From Aeromonas sobria (GTDB lineage: Bacteria; Pseudomonadota; Gammaproteobacteria; Enterobacterales; Aeromonadaceae): a stretch of DNA of 64,000 nucleotides. The notes below the pieces were generated by a model. That model was not told where the DNA came from and searched no databases. It was given only the letters and a program-made list of their open reading frames with translations. Positions 41,785 through 50,812 of this stretch are shown here, one piece after another. How positions within the stretch are numbered: the first letter of the stretch is position 1; every line of letters begins with the position of its first letter. The position numbers and the translations under genes were made by a program. The stretch lies in NCBI RefSeq assembly GCF_000820145.1, contig NZ_CDBW01000042.1:32286-96285 (forward strand), in the 5' to 3' direction.

Positions 41785-42798
41785 TCAGCCTTGATAGCCG
41801 TTCGGGTTGTTGCTTTGCCAGCGCCAGGTATCGACCATCATCTGCTCCAGACCGCGCTCTGCCTGCCAGCCCAGCTCGGCACGGGCCAGCGTCGGCTCTG
41901 CCCAGCACTCGGCGATGTCGCCCGGGCGACGGGGTTTGATCTGGTAGGGAATGGGTCGGCCGCTGGCCGCTTCAAACGCCTTGACCATCTCCAGTACCGA
42001 GTAGCCCTGACCTGTGCCCAGGTTGTAGGTGAAGACGCCGGTGTCGCTCTTGATGCGCGCCAGTGCTTTCAGGTGGCCGATGGCCAGATCCACCACATGG
42101 ATGTAGTCACGCACGCCGGTACCGTCAGGCGTCGGGTAGTCATTACCAAATACCCCCAGCTCCTTGAGCTTGCCGACACCCACCTGGCTGATATAAGGCA
42201 GCAGGTTGTTGGGGATACCGTTGGGATCTTCACCAATCAGGCCGCTCTCGTGGGCGCCGACCGGGTTGAAGTAGCGCAGCAACACGATAGCCCAGCGGGG
42301 ATCGGATTTGGACAGGTCGCGGAGGATCTCCTCCACCATCAACTTGGAGCGACCGTAGGGGTTGGTGGCGCTGGTGGGGAAATCTTCCCGCAGTGGCACC
42401 GAAGCGGGATCGCCATAGACGGTGGCCGAGGAGCTGAATACCAGCCGGAAAACCCCGGCCTTGGCCATCTCTTCGCACAGCACCAGCGTGCCGCTGATGT
42501 TGTTCTGGTAGTAGGTGAGCGGGATCTGGCTAGACTCCCCGACCGCCTTGAGGCCGGCGAAGTGGATGACCGATTCGATCTGGTGGTTGGCGAACAGCTG
42601 CTGCAGGCAGGCTCTGTCCAGCACATCCCCTTCGACGAAGGTGACCGGTTTGCCGGTGATCTGCTCGACCCGCTTGAGTGACTCCGGTGAGGAGTTGGAG
42701 AGGTTGTCGAGTACCACGACCTGCTGCCCCGCGCCGAGCAGCTCAACCAGGGTGTGGGAGCCGATATAGCCGGCGCCCCCTGTGACCAGTATTGTCAT
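41785..42798 (-). CDS. galE: UDP-glucose 4-epimerase
   Basis: A 337-aa short-chain dehydrogenase that interconverts UDP-glucose and UDP-galactose with bound NAD. GGAGYIGSHT at the N-terminus, active-site FSSSATVYG and YGRSKLMVEE (YxxxK), and GTGVRDYIHVVDLA. Not in a gal operon here, so it likely serves surface polysaccharide or LPS synthesis as well as galactose use. Confidence 0.97.
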   Translation of the reverse strand: MTILVTGGAGYIGSHTLVELLGAGQQVVVLDNLSNSSPESLKRVEQITGKPVTFVEGDVLDRACLQQLFANHQIESVIHFAGLKAVGESSQIPLTYYQNNISGTLVLCEEMAKAGVFRLVFSSSATVYGDPASVPLREDFPTSATNPYGRSKLMVEEILRDLSKSDPRWAIVLLRYFNPVGAHESGLIGEDPNGIPNNLLPYISQVGVGKLKELGVFGNDYPTPDGTGVRDYIHVVDLAIGHLKALARIKSDTGVFTYNLGTGQGYSVLEMVKAFEAASGRPIPYQIKPRRPGDIAECWAEPTLARAELGWQAERGLEQMMVDTWRWQSNNPNGYQG

Positions 42799-42892
42799 TT
42801 TTTATCCCGTGTTCTGGTGAAACTGGGGCAGAGTCTACCCGTCCTGCCCGCTCGGGAAAAGGTTGAGATGCCAATGAAGCCCTTTGTATACC

Positions 42893-43882
42893 TCAATAAT
42901 CGAGGCTGATATCCCCCTTGGCGCAGCAGGAGCAGGCCAGAGCCACGCCGCTCTCCAGATCCTGCGCGCTCAGGGTCATCACGCTCTGGCGCTCGATATC
43001 TCCCTCGGTGGAGCACCGGCAGGCGCCACATACGCCGGCGCGACAAGCAGCCATCATGGTTTCCCCCGCCGCTTCCAGCGCCGCCAGCAGGGTCTGGCCC
43101 GGCAGGATTTTCACCCTTTTGCCGCTCTTTTTCAGGGTTAACCAGAAGTGGTCGCTGGCGGTAGCGGCGGGCTCTACGGGGGGCAGGCCAAAGGATTCCT
43201 GATGCAGCTGCTCTGGTGGCAGCCCGAGTTCTGCCAGCATGGTGCTGATAGCCGCCATATAGGGGGCCGGGCCGCAGAGATAGACATGGCGTTCGCGCAG
43301 ATCAGGGGCCAGTTCGGCCAACATGGCGGGAGTGAGTCGGCCCACCCAGGGATGAGCCTTCGGCGCCTCTTCCAGTATCAGGGTATGACGCACACCGGCA
43401 TGAGCCGCAGCCAGCGCAGCCAAGTCATCTGCGAAGATCACATCTGCTGGCGAGCGGGCGCTATGGATAAAGCGGATATCGGCATCCGGCCGTTTGGCGA
43501 GCTCGTCTCGCAGCATGGCCCACATGGGGGTTATGCCGGATCCAGCGCTCAAGAGCAGCGGCCGTTCGCAAGGCAGGGTGGTCAGGTTGAAATCGCCAAA
43601 CGGGCCATCGGCCCGGATGTGATCTCCCACCTGCAAGGTCTGGTGCAGATGGCGGGAGACCCGTCCCACATCCTTGATGGTTACCTGCCAGCACCCGTCC
43701 TGCGGGCTGGAGGAGAGGGTATAGGCGCGGCACTCCGGCTGGCCATCAATCTCGGTATGCAGGGTGATACACTGGCCCGCCAGCACGGGAGGGAGGCAGC
43801 CAGAAAGCGGCGCTAACTGCCAGCTCACCACGTCGTGGGTGTTCTGTTGGCGGCCAATGCAGGTGAGCGTGAGAGAGGTCAT
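42893..43882 (-). CDS. hcr: NADH oxidoreductase Hcr
   Basis: A 329-aa flavin reductase with a C-terminal 2Fe-2S ferredoxin domain. RAYTLSSSPQDGCWQVTIKDVG (FAD region), LLLSAGSGITPMWAML (NAD region), and CRAGVCGACRC...CSCC cluster cysteines. It passes electrons from NADH to the hybrid cluster protein Hcp, encoded upstream. A terminator-like hairpin lies between the two genes. ATG 43882 chosen; a GTG directly upstream is in frame. Confidence 0.94.
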   Translation of the reverse strand: MTSLTLTCIGRQQNTHDVVSWQLAPLSGCLPPVLAGQCITLHTEIDGQPECRAYTLSSSPQDGCWQVTIKDVGRVSRHLHQTLQVGDHIRADGPFGDFNLTTLPCERPLLLSAGSGITPMWAMLRDELAKRPDADIRFIHSARSPADVIFADDLAALAAAHAGVRHTLILEEAPKAHPWVGRLTPAMLAELAPDLRERHVYLCGPAPYMAAISTMLAELGLPPEQLHQESFGLPPVEPAATASDHFWLTLKKSGKRVKILPGQTLLAALEAAGETMMAACRAGVCGACRCSTEGDIERQSVMTLSAQDLESGVALACSCCAKGDISLDY

Positions 43883-43941
43883 CACAAGGCTCCTTATTTT
43901 TGAAACGGTTTGAAAAACGTCTGATGAAAAAGCCGGATCCA

Positions 43942-43968
43942 GAAAAAAGGCGAGCCGGGCGGCTCGCC
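43942..43968 (-). terminator. Intrinsic terminator between hcp and hcr
   Basis: Minus strand: GGCGAGCC, short loop, GGCTCGCC, then TTTTTT. Sits about 25 bp after the hcp stop, so hcr would be made by read-through at a lower level. Confidence 0.85.
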
Positions 43969-43993
43969 AAACGCTTACAACATGAGGTGACGA

Positions 43994-45643
43994 TCAGGCC
44001 GCCAGTATTTCTGCCAGATCCGCTTCGGCTGTGGTGGTCCCTTTTAGGCCAAACTGCTCTTCCAGCACCTTGAGCAGGGCCGGGGTGAGGAAGGCGGGGG
44101 CGGTTGGGCCGGTACGAATGTCTTTCACCCCGAGGGAGAGCAGGGTGAGCAGAATGACGATGGCTTTTTGCTCGAACCAGGAGAGCACCAGCGTCAGCGG
44201 CAGATCGTTGACCCCGCACTCGAACGCCTCGGAGAGCGCCAGTGCCAGCTGAATTGCGGAGTAGGCATCGTTGCACTGACCCACATCCAGCAGGCGCGGA
44301 ATGCCGCCGATGTCGCCAAAGTCGAGCTTGTTGAACTTGTACTTGCCGCAGCCCAGGGTGAGCAGCAGGCTGTCTTTTGGTGCAGCCTTGGCAAATTCGG
44401 TGAAGTAGGCGCGCTCGGCCTTGTCTCCGTCACAGCCGCCCACCAGAAAGAAGTGGCTGATCTCTCCGGCTTTCACCTTCTCAATCACTGCCGGGGCAGC
44501 CTGCATCAGGGCATTGCGGGCAAAACCGATGGTGATGAAGTGCTCGAGTTCGGTGTGTTTGAAGCCTTCCCGCGCCAGTGCTTTCGCCACCACGGCGGAG
44601 AAATCATCCCCCTCCAGATGAGTGACGCCCGGCCAGCCGACGATGGAGCGGGTGAAGATACGGTCACTGTAGTTGCCCACATTCGGGTCGATGATGCAGT
44701 TGGAGGTCATCACCACTGCGCCCGGGAAGTTGGCAAACTCCTTCTGCTGGTTCTGCCAGGCGGAGCCGTAGTTGCCCACCAGATGGGGGTACTGTTTGAA
44801 GAAGGGGTAGGCCAGCGCGGGCAGCATCTCGCCGTGGGTGTAGACATGGACGCCGGTCCCTTTGGTCTGCTCCAGAATGAGCTTGAGATCCACCATGTCG
44901 TGGCCGGAGACCAGAATGCACTTGCCGGGGATTGGCGTGACCCTGACCTGGGTCGGTTCCGGATGGCCGAAGGCGCTGGTTTCACCCAGATCCAGCATCT
45001 CCATGATTTTGAAGTTGAGCTGACCGATCTCCATGGCGCAGCTGAACAGCCGACCCATTTCGCTCGGGTCTGTGCTGAGCCAGCTCATGATGCGGTGGAA
45101 TTCGGCGGCCACCTCGTCGCTCTGCTGATCCAGCACCCGGGCGTGCTCCATGTAGGCGGCGGCGCCCTTGAGGCCATAGAGGCAGAGCAGGCGAAGCCCC
45201 ATGATGTCTTCGTTCACCTCGCTCTTGCCCCGATTGGGGGCGGCTGGCGCGGCATGGGCAAGTTGCTCCAGCAGCTCGGCACCGGGCTCGAAGTGGGCGG
45301 ACTGCGGCAAGTCGTTCACCTGCACTGCCATCCCAGTCAGACGATCGGCCAGCTGCTGGCGATAAGTGAGGGCCTGATTGGCGTAGGCCACAATGCGGGC
45401 GGAGTCGAAGTTGACGTTGGTGAGGGTGGCGAAGAAGGCCTTGGGCACGAAGGCATCGATTTCGCGGTCGATGATGTTGTGCTCGCGGGCGGCCTGCGCC
45501 CAGGCGCTGAGCCCTTGCAGGGTATAGATCAGCACATCCTGCAGATCCGAGGTTTCCGCCGTCTTGCCGCACATACCTTGTGCGTAAGCACAGCCGTTGC
45601 CAGCCGGGGTACGAATTGTCTGTTCACATTGCACACAAAACAT
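43994..45643 (-). CDS. hcp: Hydroxylamine reductase / hybrid cluster protein
   Basis: A 549-aa hybrid cluster protein. N-terminal cysteines FCVQCEQTIRTPAGNGCAYAQGMCGK hold one iron-sulfur cluster; the hybrid cluster ligands lie in the middle and C-terminal parts (VSGHDMVDL, TSNCIIDP, GGCDGDKAERAY, GCGKYKFNKLDFGDIGGIPR, DVGQCNDAYSA). Hcp reduces nitric oxide or hydroxylamine and protects from nitrosative stress under anaerobiosis. TAGGAGAG lies before the tandem ATGs; I chose the second. A perfect FNR box lies upstream. Confidence 0.96.
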   Translation of the reverse strand: MFCVQCEQTIRTPAGNGCAYAQGMCGKTAETSDLQDVLIYTLQGLSAWAQAAREHNIIDREIDAFVPKAFFATLTNVNFDSARIVAYANQALTYRQQLADRLTGMAVQVNDLPQSAHFEPGAELLEQLAHAAPAAPNRGKSEVNEDIMGLRLLCLYGLKGAAAYMEHARVLDQQSDEVAAEFHRIMSWLSTDPSEMGRLFSCAMEIGQLNFKIMEMLDLGETSAFGHPEPTQVRVTPIPGKCILVSGHDMVDLKLILEQTKGTGVHVYTHGEMLPALAYPFFKQYPHLVGNYGSAWQNQQKEFANFPGAVVMTSNCIIDPNVGNYSDRIFTRSIVGWPGVTHLEGDDFSAVVAKALAREGFKHTELEHFITIGFARNALMQAAPAVIEKVKAGEISHFFLVGGCDGDKAERAYFTEFAKAAPKDSLLLTLGCGKYKFNKLDFGDIGGIPRLLDVGQCNDAYSAIQLALALSEAFECGVNDLPLTLVLSWFEQKAIVILLTLLSLGVKDIRTGPTAPAFLTPALLKVLEEQFGLKGTTTAEADLAEILAA

Positions 45644-45744
45644 CATGCCTCTCCTAATTGGACATTTCAGTTGTCTGTTTTGTGGCGATTCTATTCCTCT
45701 CGCGAAAAACTTAATAGGCATTCAGTTTGCCAATTAAGATTCCC

Positions 45745-45758
45745 TTGATGCAGATCAA
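45745..45758 (-). promoter_or_regulatory. FNR box upstream of hcp
   Basis: TTGATGCAGATCAA is an exact match to TTGAT-N4-ATCAA. A TATTAA -10 candidate is at 45716-45711, placing the box about 41-47 bp before the likely start, the activating position. Fits the known anaerobic FNR control of hcp. No convincing NsrR site was seen. Confidence 0.82.
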
Positions 45759-45760
45759 AA

Positions 45761-45787
45761 ACAAAAAAGCCGCCCAAACAGGGCGGC
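45761..45787 (-). terminator. Terminator after dps
   Basis: Minus strand: GCCGCCC, TGTTT loop, GGGCGGC, then TTTTTTG. Ends dps transcription just before the hcp control region. Confidence 0.88.
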
Positions 45788-45848
45788 AAGCGGGTGGATA
45801 ACAGGAGAGACAACTCAGGTTTGCAACAAAACTCACTTTAACAATGGG

Positions 45849-46316
45849 TTAGGCCAGATAAGCGCGCAGCATCCAGACCAGTTTTTCCTGTTGCTGCACA
45901 TAGTCGGAGAGGATGGAGGCGGTGCCCTCATCACCGGCTTCGGCAGCCTGGCCCAAAATACGGCGTTGGGCGACCAGCAGTTCGCGGAAGCTCTCCAGCA
46001 GCGATTCGACACAGGCGCGGCCATCGTGCAGCCCCTTCTGCTCGGGGATGGCTGAGACTTTCAGGTAGTCGCTGAAGCTGTGCATGGGCACGCTATCCAG
46101 CGTCAGGATCCGCTCGGCCAGGGTATCGACCTTCAGCAGCAGGTCGTTGTAAATCTCTTCAAATTTCAGGTGTAGTTCGAAGAACTGGTTGCCACGGATA
46201 TTCCAGTGGAAGCCGCGCACGTTCATGTAGAGGATCTGGTAGCTGGCCAGCAATTTGTTCAACTCGGCTGCCAGGACTTGTGATTGAGCAGTATCAAGAC
46301 CAATCGGGCTTTTCAT
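45849..46316 (-). CDS. dps: Dps family DNA-binding/ferroxidase protein
   Basis: A 155-aa ferritin-like mini-ferritin. Ferroxidase residues are in FHWNIRGNQFFELHLKFEEIYND and DTLAERI. Dps 12-mers store iron, detoxify peroxide and coat DNA in stationary phase. There is little positive N-terminal tail, so DNA binding may be weak. GGAGG precedes tandem ATGs; the second gives better spacing, the first would start at 46319. Confidence 0.93.
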   Translation of the reverse strand: MKSPIGLDTAQSQVLAAELNKLLASYQILYMNVRGFHWNIRGNQFFELHLKFEEIYNDLLLKVDTLAERILTLDSVPMHSFSDYLKVSAIPEQKGLHDGRACVESLLESFRELLVAQRRILGQAAEAGDEGTASILSDYVQQQEKLVWMLRAYLA

Positions 46317-46412
46317 CATTCACCTCCAGATGTGGAAATCGGTTTGAAATTGTCTTTCGGAACGCAGTTAGAGTAACGCCTTGCAAAATAGAGGGACAAT
46401 TGCTCGTGGCTA

Positions 46413-46443
46413 ACGGTTTGATAGCTAATGGCTATCAAACCGT
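46413..46443. other. 13-bp perfect inverted repeat between amiD and dps
   Basis: ACGGTTTGATAGC and GCTATCAAACCGT with a 5-nt centre, about 95 bp before dps and 20 bp after the amiD stop. No U-run, so either an operator-type element for dps or a 3' stabilising hairpin for amiD. Confidence 0.6.
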
Positions 46444-46462
46444 ACGTAGTAGTGCGGGGGGA

Positions 46463-47338
46463 TCAGGAGACGTATTTTTCGAGCAGCGCCATCAGGATGG
46501 CCTGACATTCGCGGTCTGCTTCGCTATCGACCTTGCTGGCGCGAAAGTGGAGCTGAAAGGCGCGCATCACGGCGCGGCTCTGCTCATCCCACTGGCCAGT
46601 CTGGGGCAAGCCATAGCCATAGCGGGCCAGCTGCTGCTGCCACATTGCCGCATCCCATTCAGGCAGGGGGCTGGCCAGCAGCTCGGCAACCCGAGCTTCA
46701 TCGGGCCAGGCACCAACCCCGTATTCCAGATAGAGCTGGCGCCAGGGGAAGTGGGGACCGGGATCCTGTTTGCGCTCGGGGGCGACATCGCTGTGACCCA
46801 GTACCTGAGTGGCCGGGATCTGGTAGCGGGCGACCAGTTCCTGACTGAGGGCGCCGACGGCGGCAATCTGCGCGGGGGTGTAGGGTTGCCAGCGCCGCGC
46901 ATCGGGGGCCAGCTGCTCATCTTCCGCTGGATAACCGAGGTTGACGATCTCGATGCCAAGGGAGCTGGCATTGAGCCCGGCATATTGGTGCCAGCGGCTT
47001 CGCCCTGCATGCCAGGCGCGTTCGCTCTCCGGCACCAGCTGATAGATCGGCAGCGGGGTCTCGCGGTTTTCGCGGGGGATCAGGTAGTGGGCGCTCACCT
47101 TGTGCTCCGGCTCGGTCAGCAGGCGCAGGGAGTTGGCATCATCTTCGTCGGTGTAATGGAGGATCAGAAAGGCGATGCGGGCGTTCTGGTTGGCACTTTG
47201 ATAGCGGGTAGAGAGCTGATACCCGGCCGGAGTGCAGCCACCCAGCAGCAGGAAGAAGAGGGGGAGTAACAAGCACCAGCGCCATCCCCCTGCTGCAGCC
47301 GGTCCGGTGAGCGTGGTAAGAGTGAGTCGCTGGTGCAT
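46463..47338 (-). CDS. amiD: N-acetylmuramoyl-L-alanine amidase, AmiD-like lipoprotein
   Basis: A 291-aa outer-envelope amidase. Lipobox LLGGC after a long N-terminal hydrophobic run (residues about 22-35), amidase_2 domain (LILHYTDEDDANSL with zinc His, AWHAGRSRWHQYAGLN, GHSDVAPERKQDPGPHFPW) and a C-terminal peptidoglycan-binding domain (LARYGYGLPQTGQWDEQSRAVMRAFQLHFR). It closely tracks E. coli AmiD, which cleaves stem peptides from murein and anhydro-muropeptides. Confidence 0.93.
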   Translation of the reverse strand: MHQRLTLTTLTGPAAAGGWRWCLLLPLFFLLLGGCTPAGYQLSTRYQSANQNARIAFLILHYTDEDDANSLRLLTEPEHKVSAHYLIPRENRETPLPIYQLVPESERAWHAGRSRWHQYAGLNASSLGIEIVNLGYPAEDEQLAPDARRWQPYTPAQIAAVGALSQELVARYQIPATQVLGHSDVAPERKQDPGPHFPWRQLYLEYGVGAWPDEARVAELLASPLPEWDAAMWQQQLARYGYGLPQTGQWDEQSRAVMRAFQLHFRASKVDSEADRECQAILMALLEKYVS

Positions 47339-47372
47339 GTCGAAGGCTCTGCTCGGTCAGCCGCGCTGCTTG

Positions 47373-47852
47373 TTAGCCGCGGTACTTGGCAGTGAGGCCG
47401 ATCAGGAAGTTGCGCAGGATCTGATCCCCGCAATCCTGATAGTGCTTGTGATCCTTGGAGCGGAACAGGGCACTGAGCTCGGATTTGGAGAGGCTGAAGT
47501 CGGCGAGTTTGAGGGTGCCGAGCATATCCTCTTCTTTGTAGTTGAGGCCAATGCGCAGCTTGCGCAGGATCAGGTTGTTGTTGATCCGGTTCGGGATCAC
47601 CTGGGCGGGGGCATCCGCTCGCACACCACGGCGGGCGATGATGAAGCCATCCAGAAATTGGCTCAGGGCCGCATCGGGGCAGGCAACATAGCCTGCTTCT
47701 TGCTCTTCCCCTTCCGCCGCTTCTTTCATCAGCCAGCTGTGCAGATCGGTGTGGGTGACCGGCAAGTTGCCTTTGGCGAACATGTCGACCATCTCATCGT
47801 TGCTGATGGTGAGGGCGTAGCGCAGACGGCGCAGAATATCGTTGTTGGTCAT
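47373..47852 (-). CDS. yehS: DUF1456 family protein, YehS-like
   Basis: A 159-aa protein with two similar halves of the DUF1456 type: NNDILRRLRYALTISNDEMVDMF and NNLILRKLRIGLNYKEEDMLG. No catalytic motifs; cytoplasmic. Function unknown. It lies 34 bp upstream of amiD on the same strand, so the two may share a transcript. Confidence 0.92.
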   Translation of the reverse strand: MTNNDILRRLRYALTISNDEMVDMFAKGNLPVTHTDLHSWLMKEAAEGEEQEAGYVACPDAALSQFLDGFIIARRGVRADAPAQVIPNRINNNLILRKLRIGLNYKEEDMLGTLKLADFSLSKSELSALFRSKDHKHYQDCGDQILRNFLIGLTAKYRG

Positions 47853-47947
47853 GATGACTCCTGTTTAAACGGCGCAACTTTACCATCTGGCGGCCCCCGC
47901 GTCAGAAAAAGCGGGGACCGATACAGTTTCAATCAAGCAAATTGGCG

Positions 47948-50659
47948 TCAGGGAAGATAGCGAGGAGCCTCCTGACGCACCAGTTCCAGCGCATCCTGCA
48001 GTTCCAGCAGTTCTGGCTCCAGCTCGCTGACCACCATGCCGTCACGCAGTTGCTGCTCCAGCTGGGAGAGTAGCCGCTGCAAGCCGGGCACCCCGGAGTA
48101 GGCGCAACCACCGTTAAGGCGGTGGATCTGGGTCAACACCTCCTCATCGGCAATTTCACTCGCCAGCGCGGCATCCAGCACTGGCTCGACTTCGTCGAAG
48201 TTGGCCAGCAGCATGGCCAGCATCTCTTTGGCGAGCTCCTCTTTCCCCGCCGCCTGACGCACCGCCAGTGCCCAGTCGATCTGCTGGGCACCGTCATTCT
48301 GGTGACGGCGATGGGCAAAATCGGTGATCAGCTGGGCCAGCATGCTCTCGTCGATGGGCTTGGTCAGATAGTCATCCATCCCCTGGCGGATCAGCCGCTC
48401 CCGTTCACCGGGAATGGCGTGGGCGGTCACCGCTACGATCGGGGTGGTGGTGTTGAGGGACTGGTTGCGGATCGCCTGGGTGGCGCTGATGCCATCCATG
48501 ATCGGCATCTGGATATCCATAAAGATGATGTCGAATGGCTGGCTGCGGGCCTGTTTGACCGCCTCCTTGCCGTTCTTGCACACCACCACCTGACTGACCA
48601 TCTCCTTGAGCATGGCGGCGATCAGCTTGAGGTTGGCGGCGTTGTCATCCACCGCCAGCACCTTGATCGGTTGCAATGGGTGGTGGGCGGGCTGCGCTGG
48701 CAGTTTGTGGCGGCTCGCTTCCGGTGAGAGCAGGGCGTGCAGCAGCTTGCGATGGTTGACCGGTTTGGAGAGGCAGTGCTGGGCACCGTGGGCCAGCATA
48801 GCTTCATAGAGCGCCGGTTCGTGGCTGCTCAGCAGCACTATGGTGTTCTGCTGCTGACCGCTCAGGCTGTCGAGCCGCTGAAGCACTTGCTGCGGTATGT
48901 GTCGGGTGCTGCTGCCGATCAGCACCATATCCTGCTCGCTCATTTCAGGCCAGGAGGCGTCAATTGCCAAGGGGTGCACGTCGAGCTGCCACTCCGCCAG
49001 CAGCGCAAGCAGCGAGGCTTGGGCGAAGGTGTCCGGTTCCAGCAGCCAGAGCCGTTTACCCTGAATACGATCCAGCGGCAGCTGGTCGGTTTGAGGCAAC
49101 GGTGAGACCTCGACATCCAGACTGAATGAGAAGGTCGAGCCCTGGTCCAGTACCGATTCAAAACGGATCTGGCCACCCATCTGCTGTACCAGTTTCTGGG
49201 TGATGACGAGGCCAAGCCCGGTGCCGCCGTAGCGGCGAGAGATGGAGGAGTCGGCCTGGTTAAAAGCCTGGAATAGCTGGCGCTGTTGCTCTGGCGAAAT
49301 GCCGATGCCGGTATCGCGGATCTGGACGTTGAGTCTCACCTTGTGGTGGCCGCTGCCGATCTGTTCGATATGGACATCTACGTTACCCTGCTCGGTGAAC
49401 TTGATGGCGTTGCCCGTGAGGTTGGTCAGCACCTGTTGTAGCCGCATGGGGTCACCGGTGAGGGTGTCCGGTACGTTCGCATCCACCCGTAGCGACAGTT
49501 CCAGCTGTTTGTCGTGGGCACTGGGGCCGAGCAGGTGCATGGTTTCATTGAGGGTGTCGCGCAGGCTGAACGGGATATGCTCCAGCTGCAGCTTGCCCGC
49601 CTCCAGCTTCGAGAAGTCGAGGATGTCGTTGATGATGCCAAGCAGGTTGCGCGCCGACTTCTCGATGGTCTGCATGTAGTCGGTCTGGCTCGGGGTTAGA
49701 CTGGTTTTCAGCAACTGGCGGGTGAAGCCGATGACCCCGTTGAGCGGGGTGCGCAGCTCGTGAGACATGTTGGCCAGAAACTCCGATTTGACCCGTGCCG
49801 CCTCCTGCGCCCGTTTCTTGGCCATGTCGAGCTCGACGTTCTGGATCTCGATCTGTTCCAGGGTTTCGCGCAGGTCAGAGGTGGCCTGATCGATATTCTG
49901 TTGCATCTCTTCGTGATATTCGGAGAGCGCCTTGGCCATGGCGTTGATGCCGTTTTTCAGCATATCCAGCTCGCCGGTGAGCTGGCCGCTGACCCGGGTA
50001 TCGAGCCGTCCCTCCCTGATCTTGTGCACTGCCTGCACCATGTTGGTGATGGGCTGGGTCACGCTCTTGACCAGCCGGAAACCAAACAGGGTGCTGAAGG
50101 CGACGCCGATGATCACCATGATGATGGCGAAGAAGGTATCGCGGTACTGCAGCAGCATGGCCCGATCTGTGGTCATCTGCATCGCGATATAACCGATCAT
50201 CGGTGGCTCGGCATCGCTGGGTAGCGGGAAACCGTCCATGCTGGTTTCGGCCTGGATCGGGGTACGCAAAATGATATCGTCCCCCTGCAAGGTGATGCTG
50301 GTCAGATCCGGGATCGGCACCCCATCTGGCAATCTGAGGCGGGTGAAATCCCGGTGATAGTTCGAGGTGACGAACAGCTGGTTGTCCTGGGTGAAGACAG
50401 CGATGGACTTGATCAGCGGAGAATTTTTGCGGTGGGTCAGGCCAATCAGCCGCTTGAGGGACTCGCGGCTGTGCTGGGTCATGCCATATTCACTGGCAAT
50501 CGCCAGGGGTTCAATGATGTTGATCCCCTGATCGATGAGGTTGTTTTCCAACTGCTGATAGCGGTGGAAGGTAAAGTAACCGGCCATCAGGCCACCGATG
50601 ATCAGGGTGGGCAAAATGGTAAAGGCGAGAACGCGTGCTCTCAGGCCATATTTGGTCAT
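47948..50659 (-). CDS. barA: Two-component hybrid sensor kinase BarA
   Basis: A 903-aa tripartite kinase. TM1 (about residues 10-30), periplasmic sensor, TM2 (about 176-197), HAMP, HisKA with FLANMSHELRTPLNGVIGF (His300), HATPase (NAIKFTEQG, DTGIGIS, GTGLGLVI), a degenerate receiver-like stretch (about 540-650), receiver (VDDNAANLKL, FMDIQMPIMDG), and HPt (IHRLNGGCAYSGVPGL). BarA signals through UvrY to the Csr system. The start MTKYGLRARVLAFTILPT matches E. coli. A 26-codon mini-ORF with the same first residues lies directly upstream. Confidence 0.96.
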   Translation of the reverse strand: MTKYGLRARVLAFTILPTLIIGGLMAGYFTFHRYQQLENNLIDQGINIIEPLAIASEYGMTQHSRESLKRLIGLTHRKNSPLIKSIAVFTQDNQLFVTSNYHRDFTRLRLPDGVPIPDLTSITLQGDDIILRTPIQAETSMDGFPLPSDAEPPMIGYIAMQMTTDRAMLLQYRDTFFAIIMVIIGVAFSTLFGFRLVKSVTQPITNMVQAVHKIREGRLDTRVSGQLTGELDMLKNGINAMAKALSEYHEEMQQNIDQATSDLRETLEQIEIQNVELDMAKKRAQEAARVKSEFLANMSHELRTPLNGVIGFTRQLLKTSLTPSQTDYMQTIEKSARNLLGIINDILDFSKLEAGKLQLEHIPFSLRDTLNETMHLLGPSAHDKQLELSLRVDANVPDTLTGDPMRLQQVLTNLTGNAIKFTEQGNVDVHIEQIGSGHHKVRLNVQIRDTGIGISPEQQRQLFQAFNQADSSISRRYGGTGLGLVITQKLVQQMGGQIRFESVLDQGSTFSFSLDVEVSPLPQTDQLPLDRIQGKRLWLLEPDTFAQASLLALLAEWQLDVHPLAIDASWPEMSEQDMVLIGSSTRHIPQQVLQRLDSLSGQQQNTIVLLSSHEPALYEAMLAHGAQHCLSKPVNHRKLLHALLSPEASRHKLPAQPAHHPLQPIKVLAVDDNAANLKLIAAMLKEMVSQVVVCKNGKEAVKQARSQPFDIIFMDIQMPIMDGISATQAIRNQSLNTTTPIVAVTAHAIPGERERLIRQGMDDYLTKPIDESMLAQLITDFAHRRHQNDGAQQIDWALAVRQAAGKEELAKEMLAMLLANFDEVEPVLDAALASEIADEEVLTQIHRLNGGCAYSGVPGLQRLLSQLEQQLRDGMVVSELEPELLELQDALELVRQEAPRYLP

Positions 50660-50736
50660 ACGAACAGGTCACCAGTGAACTGGATTGGCGATAGGGTCGA
50701 TGGCAATACACGGGCTCTGTGGCCGTATTTGGTCAT
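50656..50736 (-). CDS. 26-codon upstream ORF mimicking the BarA N-terminus
   Basis: ATG 50736 opens MTKYGHRARVL..., against MTKYGLRARVL in BarA. Five of the six codon differences in the first eleven residues are synonymous (TAC/TAT, GCC/GCA, CGT/CGC, GTA/GTT, TTG/CTC). The frame is 26 codons and its TGA overlaps the barA ATG (GTATGACC). No strong ribosome site. Possible leader peptide coupling barA translation, or a partial duplication with a 77-bp period. Confidence 0.45.
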   Translation of the reverse strand: MTKYGHRARVLPSTLSPIQFTGDLFV

Positions 50737-50812
50737 ACTATTATTCTTGTGGGACAATACCCAGCTGCAGATTCCACAATCATGACATAGCCACCTATAG
50801 GCACCAAGTTTT

